From Lachnospiraceae bacterium XBB1006 (GTDB taxonomy: Bacteria; Bacillota; Clostridia; Lachnospirales; Lachnospiraceae): a stretch of 42,632 nucleotides of DNA. The notes under the pieces are model-generated. The model was given only the letters and a program-made list of their open reading frames with translations, did not search any database and was not told the DNA's origin. The stretch spans positions 54,361-96,992 of the forward strand of contig FOXT01000014.1 of the NCBI GenBank assembly GCA_900115795.1, read 5' to 3'. Shown here piece after piece: positions 1-8,233 of this stretch. Made by a program: the position numbers and the translations under genes. The stretch's first letter is position 1, and each line of letters starts with the position of its first letter.

Positions 1-77
1 CCCCTGACGAATTCCTCGCGCGGCACCACTTCTCTTTCTCGCGGTACATATCGCCGCGCGTCTCTCCCTTGCCGCAT
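1..77 (-). CDS. possible 5' end of an unknown gene, running off the window
   Basis: A minus-strand frame opens with ATG at 77-75 and stays open to the left edge (25 codons, rich in Arg, Glu and Val). AGGGG lies 7-8 nt upstream, but that sequence also forms the end of the neighbouring terminator stem. The stretch is GC-rich and contains its own inverted repeat (17-24 with 53-60), so it could equally be non-coding structured DNA. I do not recognise the product. Confidence 0.2.
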   Translation of the reverse strand, partial: MRQGRDARRYVPREREVVPREEFVR

Positions 78-80
78 ATG

Positions 81-153
81 AAAACCCCTGTGGCAGGGTG
101 CGCACTGCGATTTCGGCCATAAGGCCGCGAGCAGTAGCACCCTGCCACAGGGG
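81..153 (-). terminator. long hairpin terminator after the methyltransferase operon
   Basis: Arms 85-101 and 137-153 are perfect 17-bp complements. Nested arms at 104-108/131-135 and 114-118/123-127 extend the stem. On the minus strand the stem is followed by TTTT (84-81). It lies 7 bp beyond the stop of the last methyltransferase gene. The length and the nested arms are unusual for a simple terminator and could also mark a REP-like palindrome. Confidence 0.75.
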
Positions 154-159
154 CACCTT

Positions 160-1254
160 TTACTCAATATGAATCGGATATCGTCCATAAATTCTTGCCG
201 CATCAATCAATGCGTGCATATTTTCTTCCGGTGTACCAATCGGCATCTGGCAACCGGAGGTAAGAACAAATCCACCCTTACAATCATGCCCCTGCTTGAT
301 ACACTCTTTTGCAGAAGCAATGACTTCTAATGGGGTACCCATCTTCATCACATCCACCGGTGGAACATTTCCCTGAATTGCCATGTGCGGTCCAAGGACA
401 TTCTTCGCCTCCTCAATGGATTCCACATTATCAAGGCCAAACAAGCCAATGCCGGTTGTGGTCAAATCTTCCCATAATCCACGACTGGTTCCACAAATAT
501 GTAATCCACAACCACGTCCCTGTTTTTTGATGAAATCCACATTCTTCTTAAAATACGGTAAGGAAAATTCACGATACTGTTCCACGCTAATCAAAGAAGT
601 AGAACTAACCGGATCAGCGAATCCAATTCCCACTTCCAAATCAATCATACGCTGAATGTAACGATTGTTATTCTCAACGATCACATCCAACAACTGTTTG
701 ATTTTATCCGGGCATTTTAGCATACCCATCAACAGCCACTCCGTACCAAGTACCATAGCAGCAATGGTAAACGGTCCGGTAACCGTACCGCTAACCGGAA
801 CCTTGTCACCTAACTTCTCTTTCACCATCTTAAGACCTTTTAAGATAATCGGGAGACGGCCATCTTTATCCACATCCACCAATTTTGCCTGGTCAATATT
901 CTTAAACCCTTTAATTGCCGGTGTTTTTAACTGAGCGATGTTGTTATCGTAATATGCGATCTCAGCCCCCATAGCCTCAGCCATACCTCGCAACGTAGTG
1001 GAAAGGCCGGCACCATCCCCATGGAATGTTTCATACAAATATTCCTCAAGTTCTAACATCTTCTCTGCAGAATGATAATAATCCTTTAAGCTACAGCCAA
1101 TGAGTGGTGCCATGGTCTCACCGGTATCAAGACAACACTGGATACGATCCACTTCCTTACCTTCACTCATCAATTTATTCCGTTCAAGAGGTGTCAACTC
1201 ATCTTTTGGAACCACTAATCCATTCCCATAATCTCTTAAAATTTCCATTTTCAA
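160..1254 (-). CDS. corrinoid-dependent methyltransferase, uroporphyrinogen decarboxylase (MtaA/CmuA) family
   Basis: This 364-residue protein has the URO-D fold typical of methylcobamide:acceptor methyltransferases. The zinc-binding signature is visible as His252-x-Cys254 (HICG) plus Cys335 in a TSGC motif near the C-terminus, as in MtaA, MtbA and CmuA. Family members bind a thiol or other methyl acceptor through zinc and exchange a methyl group with a corrinoid protein. The gene follows the corrinoid-protein gene by 6 bp on the same strand, so it most likely works with that protein. Whether it is the first enzyme (substrate to corrinoid) or the second (corrinoid to acceptor) cannot be read from the sequence. 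True haem-pathway HemE is unlikely because of the zinc motif and the operon context. Confidence 0.88.
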   Translation of the reverse strand: MKMEILRDYGNGLVVPKDELTPLERNKLMSEGKEVDRIQCCLDTGETMAPLIGCSLKDYYHSAEKMLELEEYLYETFHGDGAGLSTTLRGMAEAMGAEIAYYDNNIAQLKTPAIKGFKNIDQAKLVDVDKDGRLPIILKGLKMVKEKLGDKVPVSGTVTGPFTIAAMVLGTEWLLMGMLKCPDKIKQLLDVIVENNNRYIQRMIDLEVGIGFADPVSSTSLISVEQYREFSLPYFKKNVDFIKKQGRGCGLHICGTSRGLWEDLTTTGIGLFGLDNVESIEEAKNVLGPHMAIQGNVPPVDVMKMGTPLEVIASAKECIKQGHDCKGGFVLTSGCQMPIGTPEENMHALIDAARIYGRYPIHIE

Positions 1255-1260
1255 CGCCTC

Positions 1261-1908
1261 CTAAGCAATACCCTTTAACTCTTTCATCTTACGAACTGCA
1301 GCCGCTGCATCCGTTGTGTATGCATCCGCACCGATTTCATCACAGAATTTCTGGGAAATCGGACCACCACCAATCATAACCTTGAACTGATCGCGAATGC
1401 CCTGCTCTTTTAACTTATCAACCAAAGACTTCATACCTGCCATGGTTGTTGTCATCAAGGTCGACATGCAAATAAAGTCTGCATCCACCTCTTTTGCTTC
1501 CCGAATGAACTCATCAATCGGAACATCACGACCCAAATCATGTACCTCAAAACCGGCAGATTCGCACATTATTTTTACTAAATTCTTACCAATATCATGG
1601 GTATCGCCTTCCACAACGCCAATCACAACCTTCACCTTTTCCGTAGTTGTTTCCTGTTTCATATGTGGTTTTAAAAGCTCTACTCCTTCGTTTAGGGCAA
1701 AGGAAGCCGTCAGTACTTCCGGCAGGAAATACTCGCCGGTTTCATAAAGCTCGCTTACCTTATCCATTCCCTTAATCAGACCCTCACGAATCACCTCCGC
1801 AGCATCAAGACCTTCATCAATGGCAGTTTGGCACAAATCTACGACATCCTCGTCCTCCATATCCACTACTGCCTCTGCAATTTTTGCATATAATTCATTC
1901 TTATCCAT
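1261..1908 (-). CDS. corrinoid (methylcobalamin-binding) protein, MtaC/MtmC type
   Basis: This 215-residue protein has the two-part architecture of methyltransferase corrinoid proteins: a helical cap domain (about residues 1-90) and a Rossmann-like B12 domain. The cobalt-ligand motif is intact as D102-x-H104-x-x-G107 (GDTHDIGKN). The later SxL-type (MSTLM) and GGG segments that surround the nucleotide tail are also present. It shuttles a methyl group between two methyltransferases as the Co(I)/methyl-Co(III) cofactor. It is flanked by a URO-D-type methyltransferase and a reductive activator, the classic gene set. A GGAGGT-type site lies just before ATG 1908. The methyl donor is not evident. 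Confidence 0.93.
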   Translation of the reverse strand: MDKNELYAKIAEAVVDMEDEDVVDLCQTAIDEGLDAAEVIREGLIKGMDKVSELYETGEYFLPEVLTASFALNEGVELLKPHMKQETTTEKVKVVIGVVEGDTHDIGKNLVKIMCESAGFEVHDLGRDVPIDEFIREAKEVDADFICMSTLMTTTMAGMKSLVDKLKEQGIRDQFKVMIGGGPISQKFCDEIGADAYTTDAAAAVRKMKELKGIA

Positions 1909-1924
1909 CTTCGTACCTCCATGG

Positions 1925-3508
1925 TTAAAATCTCATACATTCCATAAAGAGCTGTTCATAGCCCTCGCTTTCTGCCAGTTCAAAATAATAGATATCTTCC
2001 GCCAGCTGCTCCATCTCTTCCCGCACTTTCTTGGAAAGCAATGCCATATACGCGCCGGTTTTAGACGTATTACCAACATAACGCACCTTGTCTTTGGCTT
2101 CCTTTGGGATAATTCCTGCGCCGGCTAACGCTTCTGCCGATAAATGAGAACCGAATTGTCCGGCAATAATTACCTCATCCAGCTCAGCCACACTTACGCC
2201 TGCTTGTTTCAGCAGTGAGACAAAACCGGACAAAATCGCGCCCTTGGCAAGCTGCACCTGCCGCACATCTTTTTGCGTTACCAACACACCATCTGCCAAT
2301 CGGAAAGCCGGACCATTCTCATCCTCTATTAAATACTGCTGCCGCCAATCGTCTTCGGCCAATTTCTTTTTCTTAACAAATGCTCCGGTAGGCTTTACAA
2401 AACCTGCTTTCAAAAGCTCCGACACCACTTCCAAAATACCACTTCCACAAATGCCTTCCGCCGGTGCATCTCCTATAGTTCCGTAAGAAACCTGCTCATC
2501 CTTAATTACCACACTTTCAATGGCTCCCGGTAACGCCGGCATTCCACTGGTAATATTCATTCCTTCCAGCGCCGGTCCTGCAGCACAAGAGCAGGAAACC
2601 AATCGTCCGTTTCCGGTTAACACCATCTCACCATTGGTACCGATATCCAAAAACAGGCAATTTTTCTCCTGGTGCTTTAAATCACACACATAAGCACCGG
2701 CCAAAATATCACCACCAATGTATCCGGAAACCTGAGCCAGACAGTAGACCATTGCACCAGGCGCTCCAATCAGCCCAACTTCTGCTGCCGTTCGCGTCTG
2801 TGCTGCCAAAAACGCCGGTTTATAGGGCGCCACACCAATGGAACGTGCGTCCACTCCTAACGCCATGTGGGTCATGGTACAATTTCCCGCAATGGAATAC
2901 TGCACAATTTCTTCCGGTTCCACATTTGCCTCTGCGCACATGCTCCGTACTGCATAATTAATGGAATCCACTACCGCTTTTTGTAAATTGGCAATTCCCG
3001 CCTCTTCATTTTCCATTTCGTAGGTAATTCTGGTCAACACGTCCTGCCCGTAGGTGCGCTGACTATTCATTCCGGCAGCCTTCGCAATCGCTTCGCCATC
3101 CTGCATGCGCACCAGAGACAATGCCACGGTTGTTGTTCCGATATCAATGGCAACGCCATAACCGGTTAAATTTGCATCTTTTTCAAAATCCGGCACATAT
3201 CCGGCAGACAAAACCTTCATGGCCGTCGTATCGTTCTGCGTCCGAACCGTAATATCTTCCACTACTTCTGTCATACATGCAAGACGCACACCCCCGGCAA
3301 TTTCTTCTGCCGTCAGCATGCTCTTCTCATGCTCTGACATCTTACTTCCCGCTCCGGAAACAATGGTCACCTTACATTTTCCACAGGTTCCTTTTCCGTT
3401 GCAGGCATTATTCACATAAATCTTGCGTTTTTGCAAAACCGGCAACAGCAATTCTCCGGCTTCGCAACTTACGTCCTTTCCCGTTGTAAGGTCTTTGATT
3501 ATCGGCAT
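1925..3508 (-). CDS. reductive activator of corrinoid proteins (RACo / O-demethylase activating enzyme type)
   Basis: ATG at 3508 is preferred over an in-frame codon at 3577 because GGAGG stands 7 nt before it and the longer form would run deep into the upstream gene. The 527-residue product starts with a plant-type [2Fe-2S] ferredoxin domain (Cys36, Cys42, Cys45, Cys78). An ASKHA-type ATPase region (DUF4445) follows, with phosphate loops such as DIGTTT near residue 122 and later DIGTNGE and GICGSG. Proteins of this build reduce accidentally oxidised Co(II) corrinoid back to Co(I) at the cost of ATP. An N-terminal [2Fe-2S] cluster fits the bacterial RACo/activating-enzyme type rather than archaeal RamA. 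It overlaps the upstream stop codon by 10 nt, so translation is probably coupled. Confidence 0.9.
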   Translation of the reverse strand: MPIIKDLTTGKDVSCEAGELLLPVLQKRKIYVNNACNGKGTCGKCKVTIVSGAGSKMSEHEKSMLTAEEIAGGVRLACMTEVVEDITVRTQNDTTAMKVLSAGYVPDFEKDANLTGYGVAIDIGTTTVALSLVRMQDGEAIAKAAGMNSQRTYGQDVLTRITYEMENEEAGIANLQKAVVDSINYAVRSMCAEANVEPEEIVQYSIAGNCTMTHMALGVDARSIGVAPYKPAFLAAQTRTAAEVGLIGAPGAMVYCLAQVSGYIGGDILAGAYVCDLKHQEKNCLFLDIGTNGEMVLTGNGRLVSCSCAAGPALEGMNITSGMPALPGAIESVVIKDEQVSYGTIGDAPAEGICGSGILEVVSELLKAGFVKPTGAFVKKKKLAEDDWRQQYLIEDENGPAFRLADGVLVTQKDVRQVQLAKGAILSGFVSLLKQAGVSVAELDEVIIAGQFGSHLSAEALAGAGIIPKEAKDKVRYVGNTSKTGAYMALLSKKVREEMEQLAEDIYYFELAESEGYEQLFMECMRF

Positions 3509-4524
3509 GCCTCTTCCTCCGTTCCCAAAAGAACCGCCTGTACATTGGCTAACGGCGAACCCATTCCCAATCCGCACGCCGGGGAAATTATATCCATTCC
3601 TTGTTCTACACAGTGATGAACGAGGGCTTTTACCTTATCCGGTGTCTGTCCCTCAATAGCATAAGTGCTGACATTTCCCATAATTGGCCGATCCTTCATA
3701 TATTTTCGAATCTCCGTAAGAGGTACCATGGCATCAAAACTCAGTACATCACTCTTAATGTGATTGGTTTGTTCCAATACCGGTGTCATCTGCCCACAAA
3801 TATGCACGATGGTCACCACCTCCGGATTTATCGCTTTTACTCCATCTATCAATTCATTTAAATAAGTAACCGTAAACTCTTCAAAAAACTTCGGTCCCAG
3901 AATTTCACCGGTTGCACTTGGGTCCGCAATCATAATTACGTCGGCTCCTGCTTTTACCATCGCCTGTCCAAATCGCACCAGTTCCTTTGTCACATGGGCC
4001 AAAAATTTATGACAGAGCTCTCCTTTTTTGCGAAGACCTGCATAAAACGGGGACGGATCAATCACACTGGTTGCGGTGGAAATCGGTCCCGTAATATTTC
4101 CCACTACCGGCACATCCGGTTTGTCTTTCTTCATTATACGAATGGCATCCAAAATCGCCTTAATTCGCCCATGCTCCAAATCAAATTCCGGAAGGTTGTC
4201 CACTTCCTCTAATTTCTTCATGCCATATTCGATAACTCGCGGTTCCTTGGTATTATCCCCCAGGTCCACTTTTGCACCCAATTGTTCCGCTTCCACCGTC
4301 ATACAGAAAGGCACTCCCACATTTTCAAAACAACCACGGTCATAAGCATACTCTGCCACCTGTGCCATTTTCGCACCATCCTGGTGTGCCTCAACGAAGG
4401 AAAACTCTCCCTCCGTTAACAACTGTGTTGTTACCATATTCATCATGCCTCCCGGACAAATGCAGGCCGGTCGATCATGCTTTTTTCTCTCCAAAATAGA
4501 ACGAATCCGTTCCTTATTCTCCAT
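3499..4524 (-). CDS. second URO-D-family methyltransferase (MtbA/MtaA-like)
   Basis: This 341-residue protein has the URO-D methyltransferase fold with the zinc signature His241-x-Cys243 (HICG) and a later Cys317 in SPACGLG. It is a paralogue of the product at 160-1254 but clearly diverged. It is followed, with a 10-nt overlap, by the activator gene, and preceded at 4 bp by a third family member, so the genes form one transcription unit. A family role as methylcobamide:acceptor methyltransferase, or as the substrate-specific methyltransferase, is inferred. Having two complete zinc motifs in one operon suggests one enzyme for each half-reaction. Confidence 0.85.
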   Translation of the reverse strand: MENKERIRSILERKKHDRPACICPGGMMNMVTTQLLTEGEFSFVEAHQDGAKMAQVAEYAYDRGCFENVGVPFCMTVEAEQLGAKVDLGDNTKEPRVIEYGMKKLEEVDNLPEFDLEHGRIKAILDAIRIMKKDKPDVPVVGNITGPISTATSVIDPSPFYAGLRKKGELCHKFLAHVTKELVRFGQAMVKAGADVIMIADPSATGEILGPKFFEEFTVTYLNELIDGVKAINPEVVTIVHICGQMTPVLEQTNHIKSDVLSFDAMVPLTEIRKYMKDRPIMGNVSTYAIEGQTPDKVKALVHHCVEQGMDIISPACGLGMGSPLANVQAVLLGTEEEACR

Positions 4525-4528
4525 TCTA

Positions 4529-5380
4529 TTACCTCCATGTAGGCTTTAACACCATAATATATCCTTTGTTCCAGCCTTTTCCCGACTGCTTGATGCAGCG
4601 TTGGGCATATAATACATCCGCAGGTCCGGACAAAATTGCCTCTTCATACGTAAGTGACTCATCCACCGTTATCTTCTCATGCTCTGCAAGTCCTCCTAGC
4701 AAAAGGGACTTATTCAGTCGCGGACACAGATGAACATGCATGCCGTACTTCATTGCCTTTTCCAATACCAGGCGATGTGCTTTCTCCGCCATCTCCACCG
4801 CCACCGGTTCTCCCAGAAGATCCACGCTTCCTGCAGAATCCGCATAGCTTAAAATATCTACATATGGATACACTTCATCTAAATAAAACAAAAGCGCCTC
4901 TGTGACCCATGCAATCGCTTTTTCATAAAGCGCCGGATTCTTTCGCCTTGCAACAAATAGTTTCTGTAATGGCACCAATCCGCTTAAAATCGAAATCGGC
5001 CCGGACATAATCAGCATTGTCTTCTCTCCGGCTTCCTTAAGTTCCTTTAGCGCCTTCTTTGTCTCACCAAATAATCCATCCACATAAAATGGCTCTTCCA
5101 TAGGTAATTCTTCTAATTTCTTATAAGCCTGCTGCCCTACCCTCGGGCCGCCACCATCCGTAGCGTTATTAATCGCCCCATGTAGCATCTCTACCTCTGC
5201 CGTTTGGCAAAATGGAACCGTACAAAGACTCTTTTCTTCCTGTTCTTTCATCAATCGGGCTATCGGCACCATGTACTTCGCCTGTAAATAGCAATCCGGT
5301 ACCGGATAATCTCCGGCTTCAAAGACATACTCCGGCAAACCGGACATCTCTTCATTACCGCATATTATTTTTTCTTCCAT
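4529..5380 (-). CDS. third, shorter URO-D-like methyltransferase with altered metal site
   Basis: This first gene of the operon encodes 283 residues, about 60-80 shorter than its two paralogues. The HxC pair is present (His217, Cys219, in HVHLCP), but the usual C-terminal Cys-Gly segment is missing. The nearest candidate third ligand is Cys262 in YAQRCIKQ. The central SGPIS segment corresponds to the TGP loop of the family. GGAG lies upstream of ATG 5380. It may be a substrate-specific or accessory subunit, or a specialised enzyme with a different metal geometry; the sequence does not decide. Confidence 0.75.
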   Translation of the reverse strand: MEEKIICGNEEMSGLPEYVFEAGDYPVPDCYLQAKYMVPIARLMKEQEEKSLCTVPFCQTAEVEMLHGAINNATDGGGPRVGQQAYKKLEELPMEEPFYVDGLFGETKKALKELKEAGEKTMLIMSGPISILSGLVPLQKLFVARRKNPALYEKAIAWVTEALLFYLDEVYPYVDILSYADSAGSVDLLGEPVAVEMAEKAHRLVLEKAMKYGMHVHLCPRLNKSLLLGGLAEHEKITVDESLTYEEAILSGPADVLYAQRCIKQSGKGWNKGYIMVLKPTWR

Positions 5381-5418
5381 GATTACACTCCATTAACTCT
5401 ATTCGTATAAGTAATAGA

Positions 5419-5427
5419 ATTATAGCA
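5419..5427 (-). promoter_or_regulatory. extended -10 promoter of the methyltransferase operon
   Basis: On the minus strand the sequence TGCTATAAT gives a perfect -10 (5424-5419) with the TGn extension (5427-5425). It lies about 39 bp before ATG 5380. No good -35 is visible at the usual distance, which fits an extended -10 promoter that may need an activator. Confidence 0.6.
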
Positions 5428-5457
5428 CGTATTAATAAATATTTCCATAGCGAACCC

Positions 5458-5480
5458 ACGCCAAGACCTCCCCTTGGCGT
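5458..5480. other. 8-bp stem-loop upstream of the methyltransferase promoter
   Basis: ACGCCAAG (5458-5465) and CTTGGCGT (5473-5480) are perfect inverted repeats with a 7-nt spacer. They sit about 35 bp upstream of the -10. There is no T-run on either side, so an operator is as likely as a terminator. Confidence 0.4.
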
Positions 5481-5498
5481 ATTTATTGAAATACACAA

Positions 5499-5533
5499 AG
5501 TACCCAGATGATGGCGAACATCATCTGGGTACT
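5499..5533 (-). terminator. hairpin after the small secreted protein gene
   Basis: Perfect 14-bp arms (5499-5512 and 5520-5533) enclose a 7-nt loop, 26 bp past the stop codon at 5559. The T-run on the minus strand is weak (CTTTGTG). It probably ends the secreted-protein transcript. Confidence 0.55.
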
Positions 5534-5558
5534 GGTTTGATTAACACATTCTATGAAA

Positions 5559-5996
5559 TTAGTATCTGCTCAAGCTAGATGACGCATGGTATGTGGAACT
5601 AAACTTGCTGGATTTCCAAGTACCGTAATATTCTAAAATATTTTCGTCACCTTTTGCTGTCTTATAACAATATTTTTTCCCTTTTGTCGTCTTTAATTTG
5701 ATTATATAGCCATCACCGGATTTCTTGGCAGATTTTATTCGGTTTTTATAGCTATAAACATATTTTTTCTTGTTTGCGTCGTATTCGTAATATTTTGCAT
5801 ATTTTTTGGTAAACTTTGCATATTGAATTGGCTTTCCATTCTCACCTATTGTAGTGGAATACCATCTTCCCTTAAGGAATTTTACTGCTGTTTTTCCTGC
5901 GTCTGCTGATACCGGCAACGTATAGGAACCTACTGCAATCACAGACATTACCAGACACAATGCAACTACTAATACATTTCTTGTTAATTTCTTCAT
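5559..5996 (-). CDS. small secreted protein of unknown function, Lys/Tyr-rich
   Basis: The start is taken at ATG 5996 because GGAGGG stands just upstream; an in-frame ATG at 6017 precedes that ribosome binding site. The 145-residue product begins with a clear signal peptide (MKKLTRN, a hydrophobic stretch, then a VSADA cleavage region). The mature part is rich in Lys, Tyr and Ser and looks beta-prone, with repeated K-Y and Y-x-Y pairs. I recognise no family. The gene has its own promoter and a hairpin behind it, so it is probably monocistronic. A cell-wall or extracellular binding role is possible but unsupported. Confidence 0.75.
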   Translation of the reverse strand: MKKLTRNVLVVALCLVMSVIAVGSYTLPVSADAGKTAVKFLKGRWYSTTIGENGKPIQYAKFTKKYAKYYEYDANKKKYVYSYKNRIKSAKKSGDGYIIKLKTTKGKKYCYKTAKGDENILEYYGTWKSSKFSSTYHASSSLSRY

Positions 5997-6031
5997 TATG
6001 CGCCCTCCTTTTTTCATGAAATATAGGCCTA

Positions 6032-6060
6032 ATGGTATTACATTTTACCGGCTTTGTCAA
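6032..6060 (-). promoter_or_regulatory. promoter of the small secreted protein gene
   Basis: On the minus strand TTGACA (6060-6055) is followed by a 17-nt spacer and TACCAT (6037-6032). This lies about 36 bp before ATG 5996. Confidence 0.6.
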
Positions 6061-6083
6061 TAGTTATATGTAATTCCCCTATT

Positions 6084-7235
<1,152 letters not shown>

Positions 7236-7261
7236 ATCTTTTACCTCACTTAATCAGAAAA

Positions 7262-7290
7262 AGTGTACCGCAAATCCCCATTTTTGTAAA
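7262..7290 (-). promoter_or_regulatory. promoter of the double-cubane reductase gene
   Basis: On the minus strand TTTACA (7290-7285), a 17-nt spacer and TACACT (7267-7262) precede ATG 7235 by about 27 bp. Confidence 0.55.
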
Positions 7291-7302
7291 CCCCATTCGT
7301 AA

Positions 7303-7473
7303 CTAATACTCCTTCATCTGCTCAAGTATCACATCATAATTCTTCCACTCTGCCGTGGATTCACTCACTGTAATAACGCTCTTCTTGTCTATAGTGTAAA
7401 GGTTCTGCTGAATCACAGTAAGACCTCTTAAGAATCTTCCTGTTTCATTTATGCTTTTCCCTTTTCTTACGTG
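7303..7473 (-). pseudogene. C-terminal fragment of an unidentified gene
   Basis: A 56-codon minus-strand frame reads as plausible protein (for example GRFLRGLTVIQQ, VITVSESTAEW, ILEQMKEY and stop at 7305-7303) but has no start codon. It is closed upstream by TAA at 7476-7474. The upstream boundary coincides with the first arm of the repeat array, so the array may have replaced the 5' part of the gene. I do not recognise the family. Confidence 0.4.
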
Positions 7474-7818
7474 TTATTCTTTGATTTCAAGTTTTTACAC
7501 GTAAGGCAACCTTATGATTTTCAGAAATGCTACGTGCGATTTTTTCTTTTTCGTCAAACGCACGTCATCCGTCGCTATGAATTTCTAAATGCTTACGTGT
7601 AGTATTTTAAATCTCGGATTCTACCCGTAGCTGTCAACCATACTTCCCTTTGTTGGCTACGGGAATTATTAAAGTAATTTGATTTCACACGTAAGGATAA
7701 TTCAATTCATAGAACCCGACTACGTGTAAAAATGGATAATCCCAATATTCCCCGTATAGTTTTCAACTTCACAAACATTCTCTACGTGTAACTGTAAATA
7801 TTCCATATTTTACACGTA
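7468..7818. repeat. array of six tandem units with alternating TACGTGTA / TACACGTA arms
   Basis: Twelve 8-bp arms lie at 7468, 7496, 7531, 7559, 7594, 7622, 7658, 7686, 7721, 7749, 7783 and 7811 (first bases). Orientation alternates strictly. Within each unit the two arms are exactly 28 bp apart in all six cases; between units the distance is 34-36 bp, giving a period of 62-64 bp. Consensus is TACGTGTA, 20 nt, TACACGTA, about 27 nt. Loops and spacers have diverged, except that the first two spacers still resemble each other (TATGA-TTTC-AAATGC). Diverged arms often match a partner: TACGTGCG with CGCACGTC, and CCCGTAGC (7624-7631) with GCTACGGG (7656-7663). Longer pairings exist between 7592-7600 and 7687-7695 (9 bp) and between 7721-7731 and 7808-7818 (11 bp). 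I know no family of this form. Confidence 0.85.
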
Positions 7819-7933
7819 ACCAACTGGCCGACCGCTGGACATAGAAATTTCTATTCCATCGATTTAGGAGAACGAGCACGAGCAAAAAACTTTACATAGA
7901 CATCTTATTTCATTACTAAATATGTAAGTCCCC
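7819..7933. other. gene-free stretch between the array and the glutaredoxin-like gene
   Basis: Apart from a perfect 14-bp palindrome ATAGAAATTTCTAT (7841-7854) I see no gene, clear promoter or terminator here. Part of it must carry the end of the glutaredoxin/HAD transcript, which reads leftward into it. Confidence 0.4.
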
Positions 7934-8233
7934 TTAACACCCTTTGCCATCTATCGAGCAAGCCACTGCTTCATCCTGCGGGCGTGATTTTAATCCCACA
8001 TCTTCCGGAGTCAGCGTTACCGTTCCGTCTTCTTTTACAAAGCAAGGAATCCCTGCGGAACCATTCTGTTTACACGCATCAAAAATCGGATTATTATCAC
8101 GCAATCTCAGAAATTCCTTAAGATTCTTTACATGCGCCCCAATATCCACCAACTGAAACTCTTCTTTCCCTTCTACCTGAGTATGTAAATAGCTACAATC
8201 CGGACAAGTATCCATACCATAAATTTTAATCAT
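7934..8233 (-). CDS. glutaredoxin-related thiol protein
   Basis: This 99-residue protein has a thioredoxin-like start (MIKIYGMDTCPDC) with a CxxC pair Cys10-Pro-Asp-Cys13. The later GIPCF segment carries the cis-Pro expected next to the active site. An extra Cys lies near the end (GKGC). Family proteins carry out thiol-disulfide exchange in the cytoplasm. Its ATG overlaps the 3' end of the upstream HAD gene by 8 nt, so the two are translated from one message. No membrane segment or signal peptide is present. Confidence 0.85.
   Translation of the reverse strand: MIKIYGMDTCPDCSYLHTQVEGKEEFQLVDIGAHVKNLKEFLRLRDNNPIFDACKQNGSAGIPCFVKEDGTVTLTPEDVGLKSRPQDEAVACSIDGKGC

Noticed and set aside
3509-3577. 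N-terminal extension of the corrinoid activator
   Set aside because: ATG 3508 has GGAGG at the right distance, and the extension lies wholly inside the upstream gene.
7468-7818. CRISPR array
   Set aside because: Only 8-bp arms are conserved, their orientation alternates, loops and spacers both vary, and no cas gene is near.
7468-7818. Protein gene with 21-residue repeats on the minus strand
   Set aside because: Codon phase recurs (HV, YV), but stop codons follow most TACGTG codon pairs and two units are out of frame; arm complementarity is better explained at DNA or RNA level.
7841-7854. Palindrome ATAGAAATTTCTAT as an operator
   Set aside because: It is AT-rich and isolated, with no promoter beside it; too weak to call.
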